Source: Alternaria dauci (lineage: Eukaryota; Ascomycota; Dothideomycetes; Pleosporales; Pleosporaceae). From it: DNA of 64,000 nt. Of the stretch, positions 44,812-55,510 are shown piece after piece. Under the pieces are notes generated by a model. It was given only the letters and a program-made list of their open reading frames with translations, did no database searches and was not told the DNA's origin. Within the stretch, counting starts at the first letter, position 1. Every line of letters starts with the position of its first letter. Where the stretch lies: positions 1,674,001-1,738,000 of the forward strand of contig NC_091281.1 of the NCBI RefSeq assembly GCF_042100115.1. The letters are read 5' to 3'. The position numbers and the translations under genes were made by a program.

Positions 44812-44885
44812 GGTCGCTTAGCTCAGTTGGTTAGAGCGTGGTGCTAATAACGCCAAGGTCGCGAGTTCGACCCTCGTAGTGACCA
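44812..44885 (+). tRNA. tI(AAU): tRNA-Ile (anticodon AAU)
   Basis: A complete cloverleaf of 74 nt with no intron. The acceptor stem GGTCGCT pairs with AGTGACC (one G-U), the D arm is GCTC-AGTTGGTTA-GAGC, and the anticodon stem TGGTG/CGCCA encloses the loop CTAATAA with anticodon AAU. The variable loop is AGGTC and the T arm GCGAG-TTCGACC-CTCGT contains the GTTCGA B-box; A is the discriminator. A T-rich tract (TTTCTTTTT) starts about 8 nt downstream as a Pol III terminator. The A box TAGCTCAGTTGG is present. It decodes AUU/AUC/AUA after A34-to-I editing. Confidence 0.97.
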
Positions 44886-45934
44886 TTACAGACTTTCTTT
44901 TTGGCAAGAACATGTTTCTGAGACTCACATCGGAGTGCCGGAGTTTTTTTGCCCGTCCTAGCCAGACTCCTTTGGGTTGCGCGACTCGTACAACCGTCCC
45001 TATTCTATCTACAGCAACTGAGGCGAGTCGCATGTCCAAGCACTCGGTTGCATAATCTTCTCCACTGTTTCTAGAATACATCTCGTGTTTAGTAAACTTC
45101 GCTTTGTAATAGACGACGATCCTTGAGAGACGTTGCCATCTGATATTCAGTCTGAGGAAGCGTCTTGGAGACTCAAGGACTCGTATATATTGCGCACTAG
45201 AAGCCGCAGAACACCTAAACGACAAGCAACTCATCCAGGCGCGCAAAGCCAAGTCTGTTGCATAGGTAGCATTGGTTAAGTTAGAACTGAAATACTTGTA
45301 AGGCATGACTTTGGAGAGGTGTCGATCCTAGGTCGAATCTACGACGCTGTTGAGAAGACGAGAAGTTAGAGTGTGAAGAGAAGAGGAACTTTGTCTGATG
45401 TATAAAGGATACTAAGGATGACGTCAAAGGAATACAGGAGGGCTTGATGTGTAAGAGGGAGATTGTAGAGCATAGTAGAGATGAGACAAAGATGCAGAAA
45501 GAAGGCGCAGCAGAAGTAGGAGAGATTCACAGAAGCGACATGTAGAAGGAGTAAGAACTAGAAGGAGCAAGAAGTGGGAAAAAATAGCAAAAGGAAGGTG
45601 CACCAGAGGGCTAAGAGCATAATAGTCCTGCGCAGCATGTCTCGGACAAGTCATTTAGCAATAACAGAAGGGAGTCATATTGAACAAACAATCTAAGATC
45701 TGTATTACCCGACCCTATAATTGCGCGCAACGCAGTCGAAAAGCCCTCTAAGGCAAATCACACGACCGACACCCAAACAATCAATTGAGAACCTTGCCCG
45801 CCCGAAAAAGAAGGAAAAGCAAAAACCTGCCCAGCTAAACAAAGTACCGCACGAAAGAAAGAAACCAAAGGCCCTAGACTCAGACAGCCAGACCTATTCG
45901 AAAATAAAACATTATGCCAATATTGCCGCCCTTT
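44886..45934. other. Intergenic region with a purine-rich strand
   Basis: About 1 kb. From about 45350 to 45620 the plus strand is strongly A/G-biased, giving a spurious Leu/Ser-rich ORF on the other strand. No gene is supported. Confidence 0.45.
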
Positions 45935-46450
45935 TTAGTATCCGAAATGGCTGACAATGCAAACGGGCGAAAACATACATGTATGTCGCCCAGGCCAAAG
46001 GTATAAACACCCCAAAGAACGCCAATGGTGTATAATACAACAGGATGCGTGACCGTAAAGGACTACGCAATAAGTGATGTGATGTGATGTGATGTGAAGA
46101 TACGTCCTTCGTATCTCATGCGACCTCTCTTGAGCTTCATCGTAAATCTGCGACGGGAAGGGGACATACGCATTCCAGTGCAATTCCTCGTTCACCTCAC
46201 CGGTCCAGTCAAGTCCAGTCCGGTCCGGTCCAACAATGTCGTCTGGCAGGCAGGAGTTTCACGGCCGAAACCCGACCGGATACTCACGAAACGTCTGTCC
46301 GCCCGCAGCCGTATAATCCACCGGCGTCGACGACACAGAACTCGACTGCGTGACGGGCAACAGCACGATGTCCGCCTCGTGCATCGAGTCCTCTGTCCAT
46401 TGCACTTGCATTTTCCGTTGCGTCTGCTTCTCCCGACCCGTCTCTACGAG
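45935..46450 (-). other. Coding-like extension beyond the TGA of the 14-3-3-like gene
   Basis: After the TGA at 46451-46453 the same frame continues for at least 55 codons with protein-like sequence (LVETGREKQTQRKMQVQW, then TEDSMHEADIVLLPVTQ, then STPVDYTAAGGQTF). A splice (donor GTGAGT 46287-46282, acceptor CCAG, 45-nt intron) joins it in phase to DIVGPDRTGLDWTGEVNEEL, then HWNAYVPFPSQIYDEAQERS. The exact 3' end is uncertain: the frame stays open to TAA 45935-45937, but the last part crosses a GTGAT microsatellite (46074-46097) and may be 3' UTR or follow another intron. Confidence 0.5.
46074..46097 (+). repeat. GTGAT pentanucleotide microsatellite
   Basis: Four full GTGAT units and a partial fifth in direct tandem order. 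Confidence 0.8.
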
Positions 46451-48055
46451 TCACCTCTGCTGGCGCGCATACGAACTCTCTTGCGACGGCGACACGTGTT
46501 GCTGGCCCGGCGGCGCCTGCGACCACTGGCCTCCCGGAGGTGTACGGCGCCGCAGCGACGGCGAATGGCGTCTGTCGTCGTCGTAGGGGGCGGTGACTGC
46601 ACTCTGTGTGCGTGGCGTCGAGACACTACCGCCAGCGATGGGTGTTCCTTTTGAGGACCCGCCACCGCCGCTGCCTGAGGTTCGGTGCGCGGTCCGGACC
46701 GTGGATGGGGTCGCGGGAGAGCGGGCGCTGGGGCGCTGGGGTGCCCGGGGGGTTGTGCTTGCGCCGCTTTCGACGCTGGTGTGGCGGTTGTGAGATGTCG
46801 TGTCGCGACTGGTGTTTTCGGCGTGCCGCCGTGGTGGAGATTTGGGTGTGTCGTCGTATCCGTAGCTTTCCTTTTGTCGGGGCACAGACTTGCTTGCTGT
46901 GTTTGCTCGACTGCGTACCGGCGGAGTCTGCATGGATGAATCTGTGAGCGGCGATGTCTCGGCTGCTCTCCTGCTACTTGGCTGGGGGCGCTGTGTAGGG
47001 GATGTGATGGGCATGCTCGATTGTGGTATCGCACTTGCAGCTGCTTGCGGGGCGTTCTGTGCGACAGGCTCGGGACTCGCCATGCCTCCGACGCGTGGCG
47101 TGCCTTCCCAGCTCTTGCGTTTCATCATGCGACCCAAGATACCTACGAGCTCGGCAGCGTCTTCAAACTCCGTGTCATCCATAGCCTCTTGTGCGCGGTA
47201 CACGTCCTTGATTGCTCGTCGGGCGATGCGCCGCGAGGCATCGTGATCATGTAGACAGTCCCACAGGAACGCGCTGTGCTCGAGCGCAACGGACAATCGT
47301 AGTGGATGCGAGCCAGGAAGAAACGAGGTGGCGTATTGTGTGGCGGTCGTAAAGTAGCCACTGGCTAAAGGAACGAAGTTGAGGGGTGGAAGTATGAAGG
47401 AGGACGGCTGAGGAATAGGCACTGGGTTGAGACCTGGAGGCGCGTTGATCGTAGGTCCTGGTGATGGTGTACCAACTGGGCCTCCGGCTGCATATGGATT
47501 CGTGACGAAGGACGTCTCGGATACCATTGAGTTGATCGGCTCCCGTAATGCTGCTTGTTCTCCAGAGCGCTTCGAAGGGGTTGACAGTCCCGGGGGATCT
47601 GGCTTGCGACCATGTCCGTTGCCATGCTTTGGGGGTGAGAGGTGTAAAGGGGGTGAAGCAGGATTCCGAGGATCAGTGCTTGTCATGTTCATGGTCGTGA
47701 CGGGTGGTTGATTGTGGAAGAGGCAGAAGATGTGGTAGAAGCTCGCGCGCAACTTGACGCTCAGCACTCTGCATTCCGGTCCATGCTGATTGTCCTGAGC
47801 GTAGGGGAGTACATAGAGCTCGAGTATAGACAGTCCCTCGCGAGACATCCATAGTATGTGCTGGTAAGCCGAGAGAGAAGGTGTGTCCCGGCTAGTATCC
47901 AGCTTGCGCAGTTTCCTGGCGCGAATGAGCCTCCGGGCCAGAAGGACTGACAGACCGAGGATCTGATACAGCGCGCTGGATAGGAACGGACTCGTCTCTT
48001 CAGTCTGCTTGGCTATCCGACCAAGGAACTTTTGGTCAAAGTCCAGAGATGCCAT
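46451..48055 (-). CDS. 14-3-3-like protein with long disordered insert
   Basis: Single open frame of 534 residues to TGA 46451-46453. The helical N-terminus (ALYQILGLSVLLARRLIRAR, then YQHILWMSREGLSILELYVL, then LRASFYHIFCLFHN) and a second helical block at about residues 230-310 (GYFTTATQYATSFLPGSHPL, then RLSVALEHSAFLWDCL, DTEFEDAAELVGILGRMM) match the two halves of a 14-3-3 fold; ...LPxxHPxRLxxALxxSxF is the core 14-3-3 helix 7-8 signature. A Pro/Gly/Ser-rich insert of about 100 residues separates them and a long S/T/P/R-rich tail follows. 14-3-3 proteins bind phosphoserine peptides; whether this diverged form does is unknown, and the usual basic pocket (K, R, R, Y) is not clearly conserved. 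The frame after the TGA is described separately. Confidence 0.65.
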   Translation of the reverse strand: MASLDFDQKFLGRIAKQTEETSPFLSSALYQILGLSVLLARRLIRARKLRKLDTSRDTPSLSAYQHILWMSREGLSILELYVLPYAQDNQHGPECRVLSVKLRASFYHIFCLFHNQPPVTTMNMTSTDPRNPASPPLHLSPPKHGNGHGRKPDPPGLSTPSKRSGEQAALREPINSMVSETSFVTNPYAAGGPVGTPSPGPTINAPPGLNPVPIPQPSSFILPPLNFVPLASGYFTTATQYATSFLPGSHPLRLSVALEHSAFLWDCLHDHDASRRIARRAIKDVYRAQEAMDDTEFEDAAELVGILGRMMKRKSWEGTPRVGGMASPEPVAQNAPQAAASAIPQSSMPITSPTQRPQPSSRRAAETSPLTDSSMQTPPVRSRANTASKSVPRQKESYGYDDTPKSPPRRHAENTSRDTTSHNRHTSVESGASTTPRAPQRPSARSPATPSTVRTAHRTSGSGGGGSSKGTPIAGGSVSTPRTQSAVTAPYDDDRRHSPSLRRRTPPGGQWSQAPPGQQHVSPSQESSYARQQR

Positions 48056-51000
48056 GGCTCAGTGACTAGTCTGGTATGCTTCGTAAGCCGCAGTTGAAGT
48101 GGAACTGGAGAGACGGCGGAACGAGAGACGGGGATGGTGATGGATGATTCGAAGGAGCTCTGTCAAGACACTATGTGTTGACGTGCGTTGACGGTGAAGT
48201 GACAATGGTAGAGACGGAAGGCGCGACTGATGAACCACTAACCTTAACCGCCAACCCGGACCGTTGCGCTGTATCTTCTGGAGACAGACACAGTGCAGCC
48301 CGGCCCAGGCTGACCGATGACACCTCGCGATGATGTCTGTTTGGAGATGAGGCTCTGGCACCGACGCAACAAGTGCTGGCCAATTGATGTGTTTCGGCAA
48401 GCGACGGAATGTCCGTGCGCGTTCCTTGTACGGGTGAAGGTTGATTCTCGTGATGGACCAAGCTGGGAAGCGCTACTCGGAGATTTGTTGAATTAGGCGA
48501 TGGCGATGGAAGCGACGATCATGATACAACGTATATAAGGTGGTGTACAGTGTTGGGGGTGTGAAATGAAGGTGAGGCGGTCGAGCGCCGAGTGATGGAG
48601 TGATGAAGTGTCTGGCCAACTGTCAGCAATGCCTTTGAAATGCCAAAGGCGAGTAACGGCTCACGATGATCGGGATATCTCGAAACGGATAGGGCGAGAC
48701 GGTGTCGTGGTTTAGGGCCAGTGCCGTGCTCTTATTCGACGACTGGGGTGATGGGGGAGCCAATGGCAACGCGCAAGACGTGAGGCGCCGCAAGACCCGT
48801 TTGCGGCGGGCTAACAGACGTCAGACGTCGACTGCGAGATGGGCTGGGGCTGGAAGAGGTGGACCTGAGGCCTTGGACAGCGCATTGCGATGTTGGCCAG
48901 CTTCAATCGTCGTGCGCGCACGCGGTAATGCGACCGTCTTAAGGGCCGTGACGTCGGCAGGCGGTGTGGCAGCAGCGGTCAGGGCTGCTGTTTTGCACGC
49001 CGAGCAAGCGAAACTTGGCCGCGCACACTCCTACACACTCGAGATTCCCAGCTGCGCGCGACGAGAACCGTTTGATCGCGCTCGGGGCAGCGGGCGGCGA
49101 CGTTCCTTTTTGCTCCCCGTGGTGTTGCGCGAAAAGACGCTTGCGCTTGGTGTTGAGCGAACGAGCGGCAGTCCCGCAATGGATGCGCGGCGACAATGGA
49201 CAAAATGACAACTACACCACAACGACGACGACAACGGCGCAAAAAGGAAATGGCAGGGCGAACGCAGAGGAAACGCATCGCTAGTATTAACCCGCACACT
49301 CTATCCGGCTCTCTGGAGACGCAGGTGCAGCTCCTGCGTCAATGTGCAGACAGGCGAGCTACTGTATGGTGGGCTACGTGTCAAGCGTCAAGCTCCTCCG
49401 CTAAACTACACACGTCTGCTGCATGTCCTTTTTGCCGTTAGCGGTTCGAGCGAGGCGTTGCCAGCTGGCAGTGAGGCTAGAACGACTATAACATATTCTC
49501 CTACTCGACGTCAATGTCTCTCCAACACGGCCGCTTTCCACGCCCGCCAGCGAGCGCATGCAGGGCTGTGCCTCAGCTGCCGTCGCAGACGAACCACACC
49601 GTTTGCCAGCGCATCGTTGCACAGCTTGGTGGGGTGCAGCAATGCCATCATTCTACTTGTCCCTCTGCCGCAAGAGACGCCTCGAAGACGCTTTGCCAGC
49701 CCTGACCAAGACGCTCCCAAATCAGCCACGGACGGACAGCACGCGCTTGTGTTGTCATTCCGGCTTTCTACCCCATGGTGAGAACTAGCACGATGCAGGC
49801 TGACGAGACGCTGATGTAGACATGTGTTCCTGGCATGTCAACATGGAGCCTGCAGGCTTAGCAATACGCCTGCTGGTGGAGCCCTCTGCATCTCCCGGCA
49901 TCGAGAGCGAAAACGAAGCCGACGACCACATCGGGAGCCCCGACACACCATCTTTGCATTCGAGAATCTACTATCGAATGATAGATCCGAGCTATCGTCT
50001 CGTCATCTGCAGGATCTGGTGGCGTATCCGCGTTGAAAAGTCTCCACTCGAATTGGCGGTGAGGCTGGATGCTGATTGGCTGGCATTTTGAAAATGCTGG
50101 CCGAATGTCATCGGCAGCTAGGAACCACTATTGATAGCCAGCCTTCCTGATTACACTCCGGATGACGCCGCGACAGTGTTGAGGTGGTTAGCTGCCAGTG
50201 GGCTGCAGTGCGCTTGGAATTCCAGTACCGTGTGACCGGGACATGGCGACGAGGTACCGCCGCGAATGACGACGAGCATTGCGCAAACACTGCAACACCA
50301 AGTGTCGCATCCCTTGAGGATGCGAGCCGACGGCACGGCGGATCGAGGCAACTCTGGAAGTACATGCCAGCGATGAGGTTCACAAATCAAACATGCTACC
50401 ATGATGGCTTCTGCCTTTGTAAAGCAAATCTCGCATCGTAAGGTCCAAGTTTGGCCATTGGTCTGTATGCACAACGCCTCCCGACAAACACGCGTTCGTG
50501 GAACTCGACGAACCCAAACAATCCCTTCTTACTCACCTACCCGGAGCCGCCCGTTTCACCTGCACAACAACGAGGCATCGCCAGAGCGGATGTTGATGAT
50601 ATTTAAAGATTCGTCTATTGATGTACGACTTCATCTACCGTGACCGGTGGTAAGCTGAGGACCGTTTTGACAACCTCCGTCCCGTGACGGATGTGCGCTG
50701 ATTCATACAAAATAATGTGTTGTGCTTGTCTGACCGGGCGGATAAGCTTGTAATTGCTCGCTTGCTCACGGATATCAAACGGTGCAACTCGAGCAGTAGC
50801 AGGCAATCATACATTAGGTGAGATGTACGTAGCGATATAAAGAGCTTGGAGATGCAATGAGCAGACAGTCACAGCGTCGGTAATCTGGTTCCCTCTTCCG
50901 CGTTGCCATCAAACACTTTCGCTCGCCACCGTCTTGCCGTCATTCATTGCTGCGTACACTCGTTCATTCCGACCGACATCACTTCGTGCCTAGTTTCGAG

Positions 51001-51168
51001 GTAACAGATACAACAGGAGCACATTGGCATTGTAATGTGCTCCGGATATCTTCGACGTCAAACAATTCAGTAGATTCAGCTCGCACCACAGCCCTACCGA
51101 TCCCAAACGACCTACCAAAAACCTGTCCCAGCAGTCGTCCAGTCATTACCAACGTTGCACCCACGACC
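48056..51168. other. Long intergenic region, no gene supported
   Basis: About 3.1 kb. The plus-strand ORF 48702-49208 is Arg/Ala-rich with a mirrored ORF on the minus strand and no recognisable domain. A perfect 8-bp-stem hairpin (GACGCAGG/CCTGCGTC) is at 49318-49340. TATAAA at 50836-50841 probably belongs to the small Cys/His protein gene, about 330 bp before its ATG. Confidence 0.45.
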
Positions 51169-51336
51169 ATGTGTTTCTATCACGCCTACTCGCACAAGTG
51201 CGGACACACACAAATGATCTTTCAGCAAATGTGTCCCAAAGGCCAGATTGCGCAGCGAAAGTGTGCGCGCGGAAACGAAGGCGTGATCCTCGCTACGGTC
51301 AAGGTTGAGACACCTTGTGGTGTATGTCCAGGCTAG
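51169..51336 (+). CDS. 55-residue Cys/His-rich protein
   Basis: ATG 51169 (context ACGACCATG) to TAG 51334-51336, no intron. The product has six Cys (C2, C11, C22, C32, C50, C53) and three His (H5, H9, H13) in a compact pattern: MCFYHAYSHKCGH, then FQQMCPKGQ, then QRKCARG and PCGVC at the end. There is no signal peptide. The CGH and CxxC pairs look like a small zinc-binding module. Small fungal proteins starting MC.Y....CGH are common in related genomes to my knowledge, but I cannot name a family. The frame is open further upstream to about 50947, but that part lacks such features. Function unknown. Confidence 0.65.
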   Translation: MCFYHAYSHKCGHTQMIFQQMCPKGQIAQRKCARGNEGVILATVKVETPCGVCPG

Positions 51337-53041
51337 GTACAGCTCGCCTCCACATAAGAAGCATGTGGATGGCAGAGGATATGCAATGGGTAGTACGTCC
51401 TACAGGCCTTGTAGACTGAAACAGAAGGAAGAATTAGCATACGGTTATCAAGCAGCGAAAGCCAGATTTTAGACGGAGGGTGCTTGCTTTGCTCATGTAT
51501 ATTTACCTTGTATATCTTCAACATATACTATGTACACCCAAACCATGTCTTTACCTCACCATCTCTACCCTCTCACCCAACACGACTTCATTCGTGATGC
51601 ACCCACGGGAGCGAACCGGCCCGCAGCGCAAATCTGCCCACTACCCAGATCTCGTCAAGGATGAAGGTTGAAGCTTCCAGCTTCTACAAAAAGGAATTTC
51701 CTTACCAACCAGTTAGCTACCCCACCTACCCTCACCATCTGGCTAATCATGTTCCCCCAAGATACGCACAGGGATCTGCGTTCGCGCACAGATGACAGAC
51801 AGGGGTTCCCATTCGACTGTCGTCGCTATGCTCGCGTTGGACTCGCGCCTCGAGTACAGTCAGCAGATGCGCATGCAGATCGTTCAGCAGTGGATTTGTG
51901 GGGAAGGTGAGAGGACCAAAGGTGCGTTCTTTCACAACGATAAAAGTATCTCTCTTTTTTTTTTATCCTGATTCTGGTCCAATCCTCACGAGTTTTGAAT
52001 TTCATAGTAGGATGGTAGTACTTCTCCATGTAGTGGAATGTCTGCACATCAAAAAACAAACTGGCATGCGCGACTACGTTCAGCAACCTCCAAGGCTACA
52101 AGCGATTTTCATTGTATACACAGAGCTAACTTCCGATGGTGATTAGGATCGGAACGGCTGTATCCTGCGGCAATCCCCCATTGGCCACTTGCGCTCCGGC
52201 AACACAACGTCCCGCGCCCTCTTCACGACCTCTTGATTCCAGACGCCCCAGTCGACACTATCGCTTGGCTACCAGACGCCGTTAAGAGTACGGCCAGCAC
52301 TCTCTTTGAGTTTGAGGCGTGGGACCAAAGAATTCTGTATAGGATGGGACCCTGTCATGCTGCTGCTTTCCTCTAAAGCTTTTTATTTTTCGCGTTCGCC
52401 TCATTCATCGGACTAGAGTACGCGTCTTGTGAGTTACCAGGTATGTCCGCTTTCCGCGAGACTGTTTGTTCGGTCTACAAGATACCCGTTGACGGGTAAG
52501 CAACGTTTCACCGAGGTTTGTAGCGGCCCGCCTGCAAAAGGCTTGTTCTGGCTGTGTGATGTTGAGCCGGACCTCGGGCTAGCTAGCCGTTATGCAGATA
52601 CACGGTTGTACAAAGGAGACGGTGAGTATAGGCACGGCTCTTAGCAATGCTGAGCACACACGGGTATTTGTGGATAACGATGCAAGACTGGGAGAGTAGA
52701 AGAGCAGCCTCGAAGATACTTTTGCGCACGAGGAAATGAAGAAGTAAAGTGACACCCCCTCGGTGCTTAAGACGAGAGATGATAAATCCCCTTCTAACAA
52801 AAAAGGCAGCAATAGACTTTTCTTGTCAGTCTGGGCATAGAGCAGAAGAGTGTCGAGGGCAACAAGATCACGGCAGGTGGTGGAGCGTAGACATGCTTTG
52901 TATTGTTTAGATCGTTACATGTTTGTTACGTAGACTACCACGATCACGTCATCGCATGATAACATGGCCTGCTACACAGTTTCCAGATCTTTGTTTACTG
53001 CTCATCTGCGAAACACAAAATCTCTGTATCACGACACATGC
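51337..53041. other. Intergenic region, no gene seen
   Basis: About 1.7 kb with a T10 tract near 51955-51965 and short ORFs without recognisable features. Nothing is supported. Confidence 0.4.
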
Positions 53042-54925
53042 TCAAGACCTTTCAAGCCGTCCGAGAAGATGCTTCCGAAGCGCCTTCTTCTCGTCCATGC
53101 TCAACGTCGCCAGCATCTCAGCCGTGATAATATCATCGCCTTTGTCGCGCTTGACCTCTGCACATACCCGCTCCATCGTCGCCATCTGGTACCCGAGCAG
53201 TTTCTTTTCGCCAGGTGCAATTCCGTTGACACGGCTGTCAGCTGACATGTCCTCAGCCTTATCCGTCTTCAGCGCCGTCATACCCTTCGGATTCAGGAAC
53301 AGGTTCCGCCTCTCTTCCTTCTTGGTCTCTGTATCTGTAGCTTCGAGCAACGCCGCTTCAGCCTTCTGCCAGTTCTTGTAAGCCAGCTCGGAACGAGTCT
53401 GCAGCCAGAGATTGTAGTTGGACTGCGATAGCCTTGCTAGTTGTCTGATCCTGGCGACTCCGGTAAGGATCCACTCTTCGCGGACGGGTTTCTGTGCTTC
53501 CAGACGTGCGCGCGCGTCTGGAGTGTGATGATACTTGCCGTCGATGCTGGACAGCGGAGGCGGTAGAGAGCGGAAATCGGATCGCGCGGGTGGACGATCT
53601 CGTGGAGTCGGTACGGATGCAGAATTACGGAACACTGGAGTAAGCGGTGTAGCACTAACAGAGGCCGCGGAGAAGGGGGACGCTGATACTGGTGTGGGTC
53701 GGTGAGTGGATCCAGCGTTCACAGGAACTGAAGTGTGCCATGCTGCAGAGACTGGTGTAGGAGGTAGTTGCATGGGTGGCTGGGACGGCAGCTGAGTGTG
53801 CGTTGTTGGCCTAGCGATGGGAGACCTGGTAGACGGTGAATCGAACCAAATCGGCTCAGAGTCCACAAACGGATCGGCATACTTTCGCGCGTGTCCGAAG
53901 CCATGAATGAAAATAGTTCCATCGTCGTCGATCAGAGCGCTGCGTGGTCTTATGTCGAAGGTTGGTGAGATCGACCCGGTAGATGCGTAGGGCTGAACGG
54001 TAGGCGACGAGGTGTCTCGCTTGCGGAGGTTTGCTTCTGTCATTTGTGCGATGGTTTCCGGTGGACTCTGCCATCCCATCTCGTAGAATCGTCGAAGATT
54101 TTCGTATGGGACTGAGCGGAGCGGTGCAGCCCCGCCGTTGGTCTTGGGGGGTTGCTCCTTCACATGACCAGGGCGCCATGGGGACGAGATACTTGGTAGG
54201 CTTGACAACGTGTCGCCCTGCTTACTGTCGTAGGATTGTGCTCGGTGCGGCGTGTGAAGGTCTTCCGGTGATACTCGTTGGTTGGACAGGGTTGGCTGGT
54301 GACGACGAGCCTGGAAACCGGGCGCGCTAAAGTTGGCACCCAAGTGCAACGATCCTTGTGGGTTTTTGTCCTGCTCATACCACCAGTCGATTGACGCGCT
54401 ATGAGTGGCCGGCTTTGCATAAGTATGGCCAGGGCCGCCGGGGTGAGGTTGACGCGGCGACTCGGTCGAGCCTCCACCAGGCGCATCAGTGCGGCGGGAG
54501 AGCGGAGTTTCTGGACAAGCATTCCTAGAGAATCGATCATATTCTCCTTTTGACGCGATAGCAGCGGCTTCAGGGACCGGAGTCTGCGAATAGCCACCAT
54601 GGCGACCTTTGTAGCCGTTGCCCAGCTTCACCGTGGTGTCGCTCGAAGGCGACTGGACAGTGGTCCTAACTCCGTCACCTCTCACAATACCGCTAGATGA
54701 TCTCTGGAGCCCTTTAGCTTCTTCATCCCACAGTGGTTTGATATGAGAAACCATCCGTTGGTAGGTCTGTGTGTCCATCGACTTTTCCACTGCGCGCTGC
54801 GAACTCTCCAGCGCGTCGTTCCATTTCTGCGACTCAATCTCCTGCGGAGTTGGGAACGACTGACTGGTCGCGCGCATCAAGCCCGCGAAGTTTAAACGGC
54901 TCTTCCGACCGTTCGAACCGGCCAT
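53042..54925 (-). CDS. Hypothetical disordered protein with C-terminal helical region
   Basis: Single exon; ATG 54925 (ATCAACATGG, A at -3 and G at +4) gives 627 residues, while an upstream in-frame ATG at 55015 would add 30 residues with no clear role. The N-terminus is MAGSNGRKSRLNFAGLMRAT, followed by a helical stretch (WNDALESSQRAVEKSMDTQT) and YQRMVSHIKPLWDEEAKGLQ. The middle 350 residues are low-complexity S/P/T/R, including FYEMGWQSPPETIAQMTEAN. The last 140 residues are helical and charged (WILTGVARIRQLARLSQSNY, then WQKAEAALLEATDTETKKEE, LATLSMDEKKALRKHLLGRL). No catalytic motif or membrane segment is visible. The conserved-looking ends with a variable middle are those of a scaffold or adaptor; function is unknown. 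Confidence 0.75.
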   Translation of the reverse strand: MAGSNGRKSRLNFAGLMRATSQSFPTPQEIESQKWNDALESSQRAVEKSMDTQTYQRMVSHIKPLWDEEAKGLQRSSSGIVRGDGVRTTVQSPSSDTTVKLGNGYKGRHGGYSQTPVPEAAAIASKGEYDRFSRNACPETPLSRRTDAPGGGSTESPRQPHPGGPGHTYAKPATHSASIDWWYEQDKNPQGSLHLGANFSAPGFQARRHQPTLSNQRVSPEDLHTPHRAQSYDSKQGDTLSSLPSISSPWRPGHVKEQPPKTNGGAAPLRSVPYENLRRFYEMGWQSPPETIAQMTEANLRKRDTSSPTVQPYASTGSISPTFDIRPRSALIDDDGTIFIHGFGHARKYADPFVDSEPIWFDSPSTRSPIARPTTHTQLPSQPPMQLPPTPVSAAWHTSVPVNAGSTHRPTPVSASPFSAASVSATPLTPVFRNSASVPTPRDRPPARSDFRSLPPPLSSIDGKYHHTPDARARLEAQKPVREEWILTGVARIRQLARLSQSNYNLWLQTRSELAYKNWQKAEAALLEATDTETKKEERRNLFLNPKGMTALKTDKAEDMSADSRVNGIAPGEKKLLGYQMATMERVCAEVKRDKGDDIITAEMLATLSMDEKKALRKHLLGRLERS

Positions 54926-55510
54926 GTTGATGGTGTTGCGTTGACGCGTGGAGGCGGCCGTGGAGGCGTAGCAACTGTTGGGACAACGAGAGAATTTCAG
55001 GGAAGAAATATCCAAGCGGTCAAAGCGCGGTAAAGACCGCAGTCAAAAAATACTTCCTTAGGCGTGAATGCGCATCGTTTCTGGCTGTGAGTCAAAGTGA
55101 AGGCGACTCGATGTGGTCATGAAGAGTGGTGAACGCTGAACGCAGCTTCTGGCAGGACGGAAACGCAACACCCTTCAGCGCATGCGAAATATCTGGGAGC
55201 CCCGTTCTGCTCCACTTTCGCATGTGGAGTATTACAAGATAAGATCGTTCAATACTACCCGTAATCCGCTTTTAGGTGGAATGGACAGTCTACAGCAAAT
55301 AATAGGGAACGGCACTAGCTGAGCATACCTAGGTAGATAGCACACTACATCTGAACCAACCAGATCTCTATTCAGACAGCGATAATGTACCACTCTATAC
55401 AATTTCTCTGCAATGCTTCATCGAGTGTCCATGCCTACAAGTCCAACCTTCCAAATTTTTCCCTATATCATCGCAACATCCCAGAATCCACGCATACTAT
55501 CATCCACCAT
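54926..55510. other. Intergenic region
   Basis: About 585 bp, promoter of the leftward 627-residue protein gene and 3' flank of the leftward four-exon gene. Nothing further is seen. Confidence 0.4.

Noticed and set aside
44818..45306. Minus-strand ORF of 162 codons
   Set aside because: It overlaps the whole tRNA-Ile gene and has no protein features.
1009..46453. Reassigned stop codons as a common explanation for the many internal stops
   Set aside because: Intact genes in the window end with all three stop codons at normal protein ends, so the code is standard; point mutation (RIP-like) or, for one gene, readthrough is more likely.
48702..49208. Plus-strand ORF of 168 codons upstream of the 14-3-3-like gene
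   Set aside because: Arg/Ala-rich in a GC-rich stretch with mirrored open frames on the other strand; no domain, promoter or splice logic.
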